The translations under genes and the position numbers were made by a program. 56,882 nucleotides of DNA from assembly GCF_000955805.1 (NCBI RefSeq), contig NZ_JYOA01000001.1:936382-993263 (forward strand), given 5' to 3'. The notes under the pieces were generated by a model. That model made no database searches. It saw only the letters and a list, made by a program, of their open reading frames with translations, and was not told the DNA's origin. Positions 1 through 8,489 of this stretch are shown here, piece after piece. How positions within the stretch are numbered: the first letter of the stretch is position 1; every line of letters begins with the position of its first letter. This DNA is from Pseudomonas sp. 21 (lineage in GTDB: Bacteria; Pseudomonadota; Gammaproteobacteria; Pseudomonadales; Pseudomonadaceae).

Positions 1-31
1 TCGCGCCCATGGGGCGCTCCTACAGGTCGAC

Positions 32-946
32 TCAGGCGTTGATCCGCGACTTGAACAGCTCCTGATGCTCCCGGCACTGCTGTGCCGAGAGCAGGAACAC
101 TCCGTGGCCGCCGTACTCGAAGTCGAGCCAGGTGAAGTCCACTTCCGGGTAGAGTGCCGCCACGTGCACCTGGCTATTGCCCACTTCCACCACCAGCGTG
201 CCGCGCTCGGTCAGGTGGTCCCCAGCCTCGGCCAGCATGCGCCGCACCAGGTCCAGGCCGTCGTTGCCGCAAGCCAGGCCCAGCTCGGGCTCGTGGTGGT
301 ATTCGGCCGGCATGTCGGCGAAGTCTTCGGCGTCGACATAGGGCGGGTTCGACACGATCAGGTCGAAACGCTGGCCCGGCAGGCCTTCGAAACCATCACC
401 CTGCACGGTGTAGACGCGCTCGCCCAACTCGTGGCGCTCGATGTTGATGTTGGCCACTTCCAGGGCATCGAACGACAGGTCGCCCAGCACTACCTCGGAA
501 TCCGGGAAGGCGCTGGCACAGGCGATGCCGATGCAGCCCGAACCGGTGCACAGGTCGAGGATTCGTGCAGGGTCGGCCGCCAGCCAGGGCTCGAAGCGGC
601 GCTCGATCAGCTCGGCGATGGGCGAGCGCGGCACCAGCACGCGCTCGTCCACCACGAACGGCATGCCGCAGAACCAGGCCTCGCCCAACAGGTAGGCGGT
701 GGGCACGCGCTCCTCGATGCGCCGGCGCAGCAGGTGCATCAGGTAGTCGCGTTCCTCGTCCTCGAGGCGGCAGTCCAGGTAGGCATCAGCCATTTCCCAG
801 GGCAGGTGCAACGCGCCCAGCACCAGCTGGCGGGCTTCGTCCCAGGCGTTGTCGGTACCGTGGCCAAAGAACAGTTCCTCGGCGTGGAAGCGGCTGACGG
901 CCCAGCGGATGTGGTCACGCAGGGTCAGCAAACGGGATTCGGTCAC
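32..946 (-). CDS. prmB: 50S ribosomal protein L3 N5-glutamine methyltransferase
   Basis: SAM-dependent methyltransferase that modifies a glutamine of ribosomal protein L3 during 50S assembly in the cytoplasm. The 304-residue product has the PrmB-type N-terminal helical region ([12 protein letters not shown]), a glycine-rich SAM-binding loop [10 protein letters not shown] at residues 131-140, and the glutamine-methylase signature NPPY at 200-203. I chose the GTG at 946, which gives [15 protein letters not shown], because family members begin there. An upstream ATG at 982 would add 12 residues without family support. It is divergent from the isochorismatase-like gene across a 180-bp gap. The 31 bases downstream contain a short palindrome (GCGCCCATGGGGCGC) and no gene. 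PrmC is related, but the N-terminal region and length favour PrmB. Confidence 0.93.
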   Translation of the reverse strand: MTESRLLTLRDHIRWAVSRFHAEELFFGHGTDNAWDEARQLVLGALHLPWEMADAYLDCRLEDEERDYLMHLLRRRIEERVPTAYLLGEAWFCGMPFVVDERVLVPRSPIAELIERRFEPWLAADPARILDLCTGSGCIGIACASAFPDSEVVLGDLSFDALEVANINIERHELGERVYTVQGDGFEGLPGQRFDLIVSNPPYVDAEDFADMPAEYHHEPELGLACGNDGLDLVRRMLAEAGDHLTERGTLVVEVGNSQVHVAALYPEVDFTWLDFEYGGHGVFLLSAQQCREHQELFKSRINA

Positions 947-1126
947 GGCAGCAGTCCTCGCAGCTCGCAAAAAGGGGCGCATTCTAGCGGAACGCGGGGG
1001 CTCTGGGGCGCCTCCGGGCGGTTCCGTCGAAGAATGCCATTACCACTTTGGCGCGAGTTCGCAAAGATTCACAGCGGACGCGTTACGGCCCACAATGAGT
1101 GAACATGCATTTACAGGAGTCCAGAC

Positions 1127-1723
1127 ATGTCCCATCCGCTCAGCATGCTGCAGATCAGTGGGCGCGGATATCCGCCGGCCACCCTGCGCCAGAGCACTCT
1201 GTTGATCATCGACGCCCAGGAGGAATATCGCAGCGGCGTGCTCGCCCTGCCTGACCTGGACGCGGCGGTGGCGCAGATTCGCCTGCTGCTGGAGACGGCC
1301 CGGAACATGGGCACTCCCGTCGTCCACGTGCACCACCTGGGCGTGGTCGGTGGCCTGCTCGACCCGCAGGGTCCGCGCGGCCGCTTCCTGCCGGAGCTGG
1401 CCCCGCTGCCGGGCGAGGTGGTGGTGGACAAGCGCCTGCCCAACGCCTTCGCCGGCACCGACCTGCATGACCGCCTGCAGGCCAGCGGCCGCCTGGACCT
1501 GATCGTCTGCGGGTTCATGACCCACTCCAGCATCAGCACCACCGTCCGCGCCGCCAAGGACTACGGCTATCGCTGCACCCTGGTGGATGCCGCCTGCGCC
1601 ACCCGCGACATTCCCACCCCCGAAGGCGGCGTGCTCGCCGCGCGCGACCTGCACCGCGCCGAAATCGCCGCCCTGGGCGACAACTTCGCCGCCGTGGTCG
1701 CCCAAGCCCAGGCGCTGGTCTGA
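1127..1723 (+). CDS. Isochorismatase-family hydrolase lacking the usual catalytic cysteine
   Basis: A 198-residue cysteine-hydrolase (isochorismatase) superfamily protein. Visible are the strand with the conserved aspartate (LLIIDAQ, D29), the conserved lysine (VDKRLPNAF, K102) and the cis-peptide/nucleophile region GFMTHSSISTT at 129-139. The position that is Cys in nicotinamidase-like members (MTHxCVS) is Ser here (S135). It therefore may not work as a normal cysteine hydrolase. Some isochorismatases such as PhzD also lack the cysteine, so activity is not excluded. The start is set by GGAG about 8 nt upstream of ATG 1127. No neighbouring gene points to a substrate. Confidence 0.85.
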   Translation: MSHPLSMLQISGRGYPPATLRQSTLLIIDAQEEYRSGVLALPDLDAAVAQIRLLLETARNMGTPVVHVHHLGVVGGLLDPQGPRGRFLPELAPLPGEVVVDKRLPNAFAGTDLHDRLQASGRLDLIVCGFMTHSSISTTVRAAKDYGYRCTLVDAACATRDIPTPEGGVLAARDLHRAEIAALGDNFAAVVAQAQALV

Positions 1724-1793
1724 AGCCATTCGTCCCGACGGGCGGCAACGACAAGCGCCCGGGGTTAGGCTCAGCTTAGGCGCGAAAGCCCGC

Positions 1794-1849
1794 GAACCCG
1801 CTCACCCAGCGGGTTCACCGCGCTTCCCGACCCTGGGGTTGGAACCCCA
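1794..1849. other. Two hairpins in the 173-bp gap after the isochorismatase-like gene
   Basis: A 9-bp perfect stem (GAACCCGCT / AGCGGGTTC, loop of 5) spans 1794-1816. A 7-bp stem (TGGGGTT / AACCCCA) spans 1834-1849. Neither is followed by a T-run, so they are weak terminator candidates or structured leader for the small membrane protein downstream. Confidence 0.4.
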
Positions 1850-1896
1850 CCCCGCCCCACCGGTCATAGCCTCGTTCAACAGATGAGGAAGTCGGG

Positions 1897-2217
1897 ATGA
1901 AGATGACCGATAAATTCGATCCACCCAGCCTGCGCCCGAAGCGTCCGGGCCGCTGGCGCTGGCGCTTCGCCGCTGCGATCGCCGCGGTAATCGCCACCTT
2001 CGGCATCCTGTCCGCCATGGCCGGCGTCGCCGCCCTGCTCCGCCGCCAGCCCGCGGTGGGTGTGCTGCACATCGAACCGGGCGCCGGCGCTGTGTTGCTG
2101 GTAATCGGGCTGTTCTGCCTTTGGCTGGGCGTCACTTTCTGGCGCGCCGCGCGCCGCCGCGCCCGAGGCCGCGAAGGCCTGAGCCTGTCGCCCCGGCTGA
2201 TGAAGCGCCGCGACTGA
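1897..2217 (+). CDS. Small two-helix membrane protein, unknown function
   Basis: A 106-residue protein with a basic N-terminus (RPKRPGRWRWR), a first hydrophobic segment at about residues 25-48 (FAAAIAAVIATFGILSAMAG), a second at about 62-83 (GAGAVLLVIGLFCLWLGVTF), and a very basic C-terminal tail (RAARRRARGRE). By the positive-inside rule both ends are probably cytoplasmic. GAGGA precedes the ATG. I do not recognise a named family. It lies upstream of the Smr-domain gene with a 70-bp gap and may be co-transcribed with it. Confidence 0.75.
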   Translation: MKMTDKFDPPSLRPKRPGRWRWRFAAAIAAVIATFGILSAMAGVAALLRRQPAVGVLHIEPGAGAVLLVIGLFCLWLGVTFWRAARRRARGREGLSLSPRLMKRRD

Positions 2218-2287
2218 TCCCCGTACGGCGCATTTCCGCAGGACCGGCGCGATCCGTTAGACTGCGCGGCTGTTTGAGGAGGTGCGC

Positions 2288-2845
2288 ATGCAAGACGACG
2301 ATTTTTCCCAATTCGCCAGCGAAATGCGCGGCGTCAGGCGGATCACCGTGGACCAGGCCGACACCGGCAAACCCAAGGCCGACCGCAAGCAGCTCAAGGA
2401 GCTGCGGCAGAACGCGACCGTGCGCACCGAGAACATCCGGGTCGACGGCCTGTCCGACCAGTTCGTCATCGACGTCGGCCCCGAGGACGAACTCTACTGG
2501 GCCCGCGACGGTGTCCAGGAAGGCCAGATCCGCAAGCTCAAGGCCGGCCAGATCGCCTTCGAGGGCAGCCTCGACCTGCACGGCATGAAGATCGAGACCG
2601 CCCGCGAAACCCTCTGGGACTTCATTGCCGAAGCCACCAAATTCGAGATCCGCTGCGTCCGCGTCACCCATGGCAAAGCCGCGCGCGTCGACGGCCGCAG
2701 CCCGATGGTGAAGAGCCACGTGAACACCTGGCTGCGCCAGCACCCGCAGGTGCTCGGCTTCACCTCCTGCCTGCCGCGCCACGGCGGCACCGGGGCGATC
2801 TACGTGATGCTGCGGCGCACCATGCTCGAGGGTCGTGACGAGTAA
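2288..2845 (+). CDS. Smr (MutS2 C-terminal) domain protein
   Basis: A 185-residue protein with an N-terminal extension rich in charged residues and a C-terminal Smr domain. The Smr signature DLHG is at 96-99, the THGK motif at 127-130, and the conserved glycine-rich HGGTGA at 165-170. Stand-alone Smr proteins in gamma-proteobacteria (SmrA/SmrB type) are nucleases; SmrB cleaves mRNA at collided ribosomes. Which subtype this is cannot be decided from sequence alone. The start is ATG 2288, five bases after a full AGGAGG; an in-frame GTG two codons earlier lies inside the ribosome-binding site and is unlikely. It precedes folE on the same strand. Confidence 0.88.
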   Translation: MQDDDFSQFASEMRGVRRITVDQADTGKPKADRKQLKELRQNATVRTENIRVDGLSDQFVIDVGPEDELYWARDGVQEGQIRKLKAGQIAFEGSLDLHGMKIETARETLWDFIAEATKFEIRCVRVTHGKAARVDGRSPMVKSHVNTWLRQHPQVLGFTSCLPRHGGTGAIYVMLRRTMLEGRDE

Positions 2846-2988
2846 AAGCCCTGCATCCGGCTTGCGCTCGCGCCCGGCGACAATCCGCCTGCCATAACGC
2901 GCCAACCGGCGCGCGGGCCTTGCCAGCCAAGGCTGAGCGCCCTACCCTGCGCCACGGTTTTTATTTTTGTCATTGCCACAGGTAGATC

Positions 2989-3534
2989 ATGTCCCTGGAA
3001 CAAAACTACTCCGCGATCCTCAGCCAGCTCGGTGAGGACGTCACCCGCGAAGGTCTGCTCGACACGCCCAAGCGTGCCGCCAAAGCCATGCAGTACCTTT
3101 GCCGCGGCTACCAGCAGACGCTGGAGGAGATCGTCAACGGCGCCCTGTTCAGCTCCGACAACAGCGAGATGGTGCTGGTCAAGGACATCGAGCTCTACTC
3201 GCTGTGCGAACACCACCTGCTGCCGTTCATTGGCAAGGCCCACGTCGCCTACATCCCCAACGGCAAGGTACTGGGCCTGTCCAAGGTCGCGCGCATTGTC
3301 GACATGTACGCGCGCCGCCTGCAGATCCAGGAAAACATGTCGCGGCAGATCGCCGAGGCCGTGCAGCAGGTCACCGGCGCGCTGGGCGTGGCCGTGGTGA
3401 TCGAGGCCAAGCACATGTGCATGATGATGCGCGGCGTGGAGAAGCAGAACTCCTCCATGGTCACCTCGGTGATGCTTGGCGAGTTCCGCGAGAATGCCGC
3501 CACCCGCAGCGAGTTCCTCAGCCTGATCCGCTGA
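2989..3534 (+). CDS. folE: GTP cyclohydrolase I
   Basis: Converts GTP to 7,8-dihydroneopterin triphosphate, the first step of tetrahydrofolate and pterin synthesis. The 181-residue length fits the bacterial type I enzyme. Zinc ligands are visible as C73 and H76 in CEHHLLPF and C144 in KHMCMMMRG. The substrate pocket segment [18 protein letters not shown] (98-115) is intact. Pseudomonas genomes often carry more than one folE copy; this matches the type I family rather than the zinc-independent FolE2/IB family. The gene ends 14 bp before a bidirectional terminator. Confidence 0.95.
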   Translation: MSLEQNYSAILSQLGEDVTREGLLDTPKRAAKAMQYLCRGYQQTLEEIVNGALFSSDNSEMVLVKDIELYSLCEHHLLPFIGKAHVAYIPNGKVLGLSKVARIVDMYARRLQIQENMSRQIAEAVQQVTGALGVAVVIEAKHMCMMMRGVEKQNSSMVTSVMLGEFRENAATRSEFLSLIR

Positions 3535-3548
3535 CAGCCGCTGCCATG

Positions 3549-3577
3549 AAAAAACCGGCCCCAGGGCCGGTTTTTTT
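3549..3577. terminator. Bidirectional intrinsic terminator between folE and the Cache-like gene
   Basis: An A-run, a GC stem (ACCGGCCC / GGGCCGGT) with a tiny loop, then a T-run. It reads as a rho-independent terminator on both strands and serves the convergent folE and Cache-like genes. Confidence 0.9.
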
Positions 3578-3597
3578 GTGCCTGTGAATCGCTGCAA

Positions 3598-4446
3598 TCA
3601 GCGGGTGTAGTAACCCACCGCCACCAGGTAGTGCCCGGCCTTGCGCAGGAAGGCGTGCTTGTTCTCCACCTTGCTGGTCACCGGGTTGCGCCACTGGTAC
3701 TCGAACTCCGCCTCGCCCTTGGCCTTCACCAGTTCCAGCATGGCATGGCCGATCGGGTTGCCGCCCGGGTCCTTCAGCGAGTCGAAGTCGGTGCCGACCA
3801 TCCGCGTGTTGAAGCCATGGGCGACGAACTTCGAGGTGTCCAGGTCAACCACGAAGACGTAGAGATCATCCTCGATGAAAGCCTTGTCCCTCGCGGTGAT
3901 CTTCCTGAAGGTCCCTTCCGGGTCGGCCTCGACGGCCTTCACCGCCTTGTCCAGCATGGCTGCCGCCTGCTGCGCCGAGGCTCGCGGGATGTAGTAGCCC
4001 ACCGCGAGGAAGCGTTCGCCGACGCGCTGGTAATAGACGTGCTTGCGTTCCACCTTGCCGTCCGCCCAGTTCTTCCAGCGGTAGTCGGCCTGCTGCACCT
4101 TGCCGGTTTCCGGCGACTTCAAGGCCTTGGCGAACTGCTCCTGGAGCGAAGGATCGAGAGTCGAGGAAACGTCGCGGTCGATCAGCACCACCGACGGCCC
4201 GCCGCTGGCGAGCATGGTGCCCTTGCTGTCCACCACGAACACATAGAGGTCGCCATCGACGAATTCGCCCTGGCGGCTGAACGCGGCGAAGGCCTTGTCG
4301 CCCTCCTGCTTGTAGGCGGCCACCGCCTTGGACAGCAACGCCTTGGCGCGCTGGTCGTCCGTCGGCGACGTGGTCGACTGGGCGGCGAACAATGGGAAGG
4401 ACGACAGGAAAGAAAGCAGCAGCAGTGACTTCAACAGCGTCTTCAT
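3598..4446 (-). CDS. Exported protein with two tandem Cache-like domains
   Basis: A 282-residue protein with a Sec signal peptide (MKTLLKSLLLLSFLSSFPLFA, cleavage near AAQ at 21-23) followed by two homologous halves. Each half has the element DLYVFVVD (66-73 and 194-201) and ends with a matching block (KVERKH...FLAVGYYIP at 131-154, KVENKH...LVAVGYYTR at 259-282). These resemble single-Cache small-molecule sensing domains, duplicated and without any transmembrane or signalling output domain. A free periplasmic ligand-binding protein is inferred. The start at 4446 was chosen over an upstream ATG at 4524 because only it begins the signal peptide. It lies downstream of the hemerythrin gene on the same strand. 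Confidence 0.83.
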   Translation of the reverse strand: MKTLLKSLLLLSFLSSFPLFAAQSTTSPTDDQRAKALLSKAVAAYKQEGDKAFAAFSRQGEFVDGDLYVFVVDSKGTMLASGGPSVVLIDRDVSSTLDPSLQEQFAKALKSPETGKVQQADYRWKNWADGKVERKHVYYQRVGERFLAVGYYIPRASAQQAAAMLDKAVKAVEADPEGTFRKITARDKAFIEDDLYVFVVDLDTSKFVAHGFNTRMVGTDFDSLKDPGGNPIGHAMLELVKAKGEAEFEYQWRNPVTSKVENKHAFLRKAGHYLVAVGYYTR

Positions 4447-4543
4447 GCGCGAATACCCCCGTGGCATAGCTTGTAGTTGTGCACAGAGCATAGCCAGCCA
4501 GGGGCGGTTCGCGTCGGCATTCACTGCCGAAACAGGGGGCGAT

Positions 4544-5005
4544 TCAGCCGAAGAATCGCTTCATCGAACGCGACAGCCAGCCACCGTGGCCCTGGTCGCG
4601 GGTCAGCTCGTGCATGGTCGCCTTCACCGCGTCCACGTAGTTGGCGTCGTCGTTGCGGATATGGTTGAACAGCCAGCGGCCGAGCAGCCCCTTGAGCTCC
4701 TCGGCGACGTCCTCGCCGGCCTCGAAACGCGTGCGGTAATCGGAAACGCGCTTGATGAAGAGTTCGTGGACCTTCTTGTGCGCGCGGGTGAACTGGTAGC
4801 CGGAGTCCTCCAGCAGGGTCTCCTCGAAGGCGAAGTGCGAGATGGTGTAGTCGACCAGTTCCTCGATCACGCCGCCGAGCATCGCTCGGTCGTGATGGGC
4901 CTGGGCCTCGTGCAGCTGGTTGATCATTTCGACGATGCGCTTGTGCTGTGCGTCGATCACTCCGATCCCGGTGTCGAGATCCGCCTGCCAGACCAGATAG
5001 GCCAT
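4544..5005 (-). CDS. Bacteriohemerythrin
   Basis: Cytoplasmic single-domain hemerythrin of 153 residues that binds O2 at a non-heme di-iron centre. The canonical ligands are all present: H21 (DAQHKR), H57 and E61 (HFAFEE), H76 and H80 (HKKVH), and H115 with D120 (HIRNDD). The start at ATG 5005 is preceded by GGAGGGG. Pseudomonas homologues (PA1673 type) have been linked to oxygen handling and microaerobic fitness. The Cache-like exported protein follows on the same strand 97 bp downstream. The 382-bp region upstream holds a repeat pair and the GST terminator. Confidence 0.93.
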   Translation of the reverse strand: MAYLVWQADLDTGIGVIDAQHKRIVEMINQLHEAQAHHDRAMLGGVIEELVDYTISHFAFEETLLEDSGYQFTRAHKKVHELFIKRVSDYRTRFEAGEDVAEELKGLLGRWLFNHIRNDDANYVDAVKATMHELTRDQGHGGWLSRSMKRFFG

Positions 5006-5225
5006 CTTTCCCCTCCCCATGCCAGGCGACGACACTGCCTGCCGCTCGCGCCCGGCCACATCGGTACATCCCGCATGGCAGCGCGTCCAGATTAGGGAGG
5101 GCGACAAAACGCCGCCATGATGCCGGTCAACCCCCAGGCGCCGGAATCCGCGGTTTAGAGCGGTTATTTCGGATTCGTCTGATAGCAAATTGCCTGTTTT
5201 CGCTTCGCACAAGGCAAACCCATGT

Positions 5226-5307
5226 GTAGGAGCGGACTCCGTCCGCGATCGCTTTCCGGCTGCTTCGAGCTGGCCGGTGGCACATCGCGGACGGAGTCCG
5301 CTCCTAC
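5226..5307. repeat. Inverted pair of family B palindromes (REPIN-like)
   Basis: Two copies of the motif GTAGGAGCGGACTCCGTCCG (5226-5250 and its inverse 5285-5307) face each other around a 34-bp spacer. Each copy contains an internal palindrome GGACNNNGTCC. The pair fills the otherwise empty 5006-5337 gap upstream of the hemerythrin gene; no promoter is recognised there with confidence. Confidence 0.9.
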
Positions 5308-5337
5308 GCTCCCCTGCGTCATTGGGTATGCACAACG

Positions 5338-5369
5338 AAAAACGCCGCTCCCAGGGAAGCGGCGTTTTC
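5338..5369 (-). terminator. Intrinsic terminator of the aminotransferase-GST operon
   Basis: Stem ACGCCGCTTCCC / GGGAGCGGCGT followed on the minus strand by a run of five T, 18 bp after the GST stop codon. Confidence 0.88.
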
Positions 5370-5387
5370 AATGGCCGGGCGCGATGC

Positions 5388-5990
5388 TCAGTCCTGCATC
5401 CCCACGTGCCGCGGATGGTCCGCCACCCGCGCCAGCCAGGCATTGATCGCCGGGAAGTTCGACAGGTCGAAGCCGCCCTGGTGAGCCACATGGGTGTAGG
5501 CGTACAGGGTGATATCGGCGATGGAGTACGTGTCGCCCACCAGATAAGGCGTCTGCTCCAGCTGCTTCTCCATCACCTTCAGCGCCTTGTAGCCGCCCTT
5601 GTGGCAGCGCGCGTACTCCTCGCGGCGCTCTTCGGGCAGGCCGAGGTAGAACTCGATGAAGCGCGCCACGGCCACGTAGGGCTCATGGCTGTACTGCTCG
5701 AAGAACTGCCACTGCAGCACCTGGGTGCGCAGGCGCGGTTCGCTGGGCAGCAACTCGCTGCCATCGGCGAGGAAGTTGAGGATGGCGTTGGATTCCCAAA
5801 GGCAGGTGCCGTCCTCGAGCTTCAGCACCGGCACCTTGCCGTTGGGGTTCATCGCCAGGAACTCGGCGGTCTGCGTTTCGCCCTTGAGGATGTCGATCTC
5901 GCGCCACTGGTAAGGCAGGCCGAGCAGGTGCAGGGCCAGCTTGACCTTGTAGCAGTTGCCGGACAGTCGATCGCCGTAGACGGTGTACAT
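5388..5990 (-). CDS. Glutathione S-transferase family protein
   Basis: A 200-residue cytosolic GST. The N-terminal thioredoxin-like domain begins [17 protein letters not shown], with S10 as probable catalytic serine. The cis-proline KVPVL and the glutathione-binding ESNAI motif follow, then an all-helical C-terminal domain with the N-cap region YSIADI. GAGGAG lies six bases upstream of ATG 5990; two further in-frame ATGs upstream sit on or before the ribosome-binding site. The aminotransferase gene ends 10 bp upstream, so the two are almost certainly one operon. The electrophile substrate is unknown. Confidence 0.9.
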   Translation of the reverse strand: MYTVYGDRLSGNCYKVKLALHLLGLPYQWREIDILKGETQTAEFLAMNPNGKVPVLKLEDGTCLWESNAILNFLADGSELLPSEPRLRTQVLQWQFFEQYSHEPYVAVARFIEFYLGLPEERREEYARCHKGGYKALKVMEKQLEQTPYLVGDTYSIADITLYAYTHVAHQGGFDLSNFPAINAWLARVADHPRHVGMQD

Positions 5991-6000
5991 GCTCATCTCC

Positions 6001-7158
6001 TCACTGGGTCTGCGCTTCACGGATCACCGCCGCCAGGCGACGGAGCCCCTCGCCGGCGCGTTCGGGTGCCACGTGGCTGAAGTTAAGCCGCAAATAGCCG
6101 GGATTGGCATCCGGTTCGGTGAAGAAAGGCTCACCGGGCATGAAGGCCACATTCTGTGCCAGCGCCGCGTCCAGCAGTGTACGGGTGTCCAGCGGCTGCT
6201 TGAGCCTGAGCCAGAAGAACAAGCCGCCCTGGGGCACGTTCCACTCGGCCAGCTCGCCGAAGTGATCCTCCAGCTGCGCCTGCATGGCATCGCGGCGGAG
6301 GCGGTAGAAATCGCGCAGCTCGGCCAGATGGCCACGGTAGGCCTCGGTGCCGAACCACTGCAACGCCTGCCACTGGCCGACGCGGTTGGTGTGCAGGTCG
6401 GCCGACTGCTTCAGGCGCAGCAGGTGCGGGAACAGGTCCGGCGTGGCGATCAGGAAGCCCACGCGCAGGCCCGGCAGCAGCGTCTTCGACACGGTGCCGG
6501 TGTAGATCCAGCTGGATCGCTTCAGGCGGCTGACCAACGGCGTCGCGGCGCCCTCATCGAACACCAGCTCGCGGTAGGGTTCGTCCTCGATCAGGGTCAC
6601 GCCGAACTCGTCGAGCACGGCGGCCACCTCATCGCGGCGCTGTTCGCTGTAGCGCACGCCGGACGGGTTCTGGAAAGTCGGGATCAGGTAAGCGAAGGCC
6701 GGCTTGCTGGTTTCCAGACGCTGGCGTAGTGCGGCCACGTCCGGGCCTTCGGCGCCCAGCGGCACGGTCAGGCAGTTCGCGCCGAACAGCTGGAAGGCCT
6801 GCAGCGCGGCAAGATAGGTCGGCGCTTCGAGCAGCACTTCGGTGCCCGGATCGATGAACAGCTTGCTGGCCAGGTCGAGCGTCTGCTGCGAGCCACTGAC
6901 GATCAGCACCTGGCTCGCCTCGCAGGGCACGCCCAGCGCGCGCGCTTCGGCCGCGATGGCTTCGCGCAGTGCCGGCTCCCCCTCACTCATCCCGTACTGG
7001 CCCATGCTCGCCGGCATGTCATCCCAGTTCACCTTTGGCAACATCGGCTCGGCGGGCAGGCCGCCGGCGAAGGACATCACCTCCGGGCGCTGCGCCGCGG
7101 CGAGGATTTCACGGATCAGAGAGCTTTTCAGTCGGGCGATGCGTTCGGAGAAGGCCAT
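6001..7158 (-). CDS. PLP-dependent class I/II aminotransferase (LysN / 2-aminoadipate type)
   Basis: A 385-residue fold-type I aminotransferase. The PLP lysine is K225 in GTVSKTLLPGLRVGF. N164 (FQNPSG), D192 and Y195 (EDEPYRE) form the cofactor pocket. The overall pattern matches the 2-aminoadipate/aromatic aminotransferase group that also forms the C-terminal half of MocR regulators, but here there is no GntR DNA-binding domain. The first gene of an operon with the GST, and divergent from a MarR regulator 81 bp away. Amino-acid specificity cannot be told from sequence. Confidence 0.9.
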   Translation of the reverse strand: MAFSERIARLKSSLIREILAAAQRPEVMSFAGGLPAEPMLPKVNWDDMPASMGQYGMSEGEPALREAIAAEARALGVPCEASQVLIVSGSQQTLDLASKLFIDPGTEVLLEAPTYLAALQAFQLFGANCLTVPLGAEGPDVAALRQRLETSKPAFAYLIPTFQNPSGVRYSEQRRDEVAAVLDEFGVTLIEDEPYRELVFDEGAATPLVSRLKRSSWIYTGTVSKTLLPGLRVGFLIATPDLFPHLLRLKQSADLHTNRVGQWQALQWFGTEAYRGHLAELRDFYRLRRDAMQAQLEDHFGELAEWNVPQGGLFFWLRLKQPLDTRTLLDAALAQNVAFMPGEPFFTEPDANPGYLRLNFSHVAPERAGEGLRRLAAVIREAQTQ

Positions 7159-7239
7159 GGGGTCACCGGTAGCGGGAGCACGGAAGAATGAGTCAAACTG
7201 CTTGACCGAAGCTACGACGCCCGAGACGGATACGTCAAT

Positions 7240-7683
7240 ATGCCTGACCTAATAAAAAGTGCCCTGCAACTCCAGGCCATGGAAGCCTTCTTCTACAGCT
7301 ACCGGGCCTTCACCGCGAAACCCGACGAGATGCTGGCGCGCCGCGGCCTGAGCCGGGTGCACCACCGCATCCTGTTCTTCATCGCACGCAACCCGGGCCT
7401 GAGCGTCAGCCAGCTGCTGTCCGCCCTCGGCGTGACCAAGCAGGCGCTGAACGTGCCGCTGCGCCAGTTGCTCGAGCGCGACCTGATCCGCAGCGAAGCC
7501 TGTGACAACGACAAGCGCCGGCGCCTGCTGGAGTTGACGGCCGAAGGCGGCAAACTGGAAAAGGCCCTGCGCCAGGAACAGGGGCGCCTGCTGCAACGCG
7601 CCTTCGACGAAGCCGGAGAGGACGCCGTGCGCGGCTGGCTGGCAGTCAATCAGGCCATCGCCTGGTCACAGGACGAAGACTAG
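7240..7683 (+). CDS. MarR family transcriptional regulator
   Basis: A 147-residue winged-helix regulator. The helix-turn-helix is at about residues 50-75 (LSVSQLLSALGVTKQALNVPLRQL), followed by the wing containing the typical DKRRRLLELT. It is divergent from the aminotransferase-GST operon with an 81-bp shared promoter gap, the usual layout for a MarR repressor and its target. The inducer is unknown. Its stop codon overlaps by 4 bp the stop of the convergent membrane-protein gene. Confidence 0.9.
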   Translation: MPDLIKSALQLQAMEAFFYSYRAFTAKPDEMLARRGLSRVHHRILFFIARNPGLSVSQLLSALGVTKQALNVPLRQLLERDLIRSEACDNDKRRRLLELTAEGGKLEKALRQEQGRLLQRAFDEAGEDAVRGWLAVNQAIAWSQDED

Positions 7684-8321
7684 CGGGCAGCAGCCTGCAG
7701 CTCGCGGGCGGCGCGCAGGAACATCAGCGCCAGCGGCAGCAGGCTGGCCATCGCCAACGCAGTACCGGGCAGGAACAGCAGGACGCTGAGCAGGCACACA
7801 CCGGAGGTGACCTCCAGCCAGCCCATGACCTTTACCGACGGGTAAGGCAACTCGATCTTCAGCAGGCGGATGCCGTACCACAGAGTAACGATGCCGGTGG
7901 GCACGAACAGCCCCATGAAGCCCATCAGCGCGCCGTTGAATTCGCCGCTGAGCTGCTCGTCGAAGATCAGGCTGTAGACCTGCATCACCAGCGCGACTGC
8001 AATCGAAAGCCCGACCGGCCAGGCCAGCCCACGGGCGTTGAAGCGATCCTCGAGAAAGCTGCGGGTGCGCCACAGCAGGAAGCAACCGAGCACCGTGCTG
8101 AGCACGCCGACCCAGAGTTCGTAGCGCTGCCAGGTGCTCGACTCCTGCAGCGCGGCCGTGAAGGACAGGGCGAACAGCACCACATTGCACAACAGCAACG
8201 CCAGGCTCAGGCAGCCGAGCAGACGCAGGTGGCCGGGGTTCCAGCGCCCGGCGAGGAATGCCCCCGGAGCGCTCTGATCCACCAGCTCGACCTTGGGGGC
8301 GGCGTAGGGATTCTGTTCCAT
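7680..8321 (-). CDS. Multi-pass membrane protein with N-terminal NPYAAP motif
   Basis: A 213-residue protein starting MEQNPYAAPKVEL, a short cytoplasmic NPY-AP motif seen at the start of many uncharacterised bacterial membrane proteins. About five or six hydrophobic segments follow (residues 30-56, 68-85, 100-116, 131-149, 164-182, 183-200). No catalytic motif is visible. It converges on the MarR gene with a 4-bp overlap. Function unknown; the 344-bp region upstream holds repeats rather than a recognisable partner gene. Confidence 0.75.
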   Translation of the reverse strand: MEQNPYAAPKVELVDQSAPGAFLAGRWNPGHLRLLGCLSLALLLCNVVLFALSFTAALQESSTWQRYELWVGVLSTVLGCFLLWRTRSFLEDRFNARGLAWPVGLSIAVALVMQVYSLIFDEQLSGEFNGALMGFMGLFVPTGIVTLWYGIRLLKIELPYPSVKVMGWLEVTSGVCLLSVLLFLPGTALAMASLLPLALMFLRAARELQAAAR

Positions 8322-8489
8322 GGTGGCGATCTTCCATCAGTTGTGCGGCTCTCCCGCACCATACCGGCGCACACCCACGCACGCCACTGCCGCTCGCACT
8401 GTACGGGCCACTCGGCCGCTGGCTGTTATGGGACAGCTTCGCGGTGGCAGGATTAGTCTGGTTCCAATTGAGATCCTGCGTGGGGCGAG

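Noticed and set aside
5222..5446. Short open frames such as [12 protein letters not shown] peptides over family B palindromes
   Set aside because: Frames encoding RSGLRPR / [11 protein letters not shown] peptides recur at every B repeat and simply translate the palindrome.
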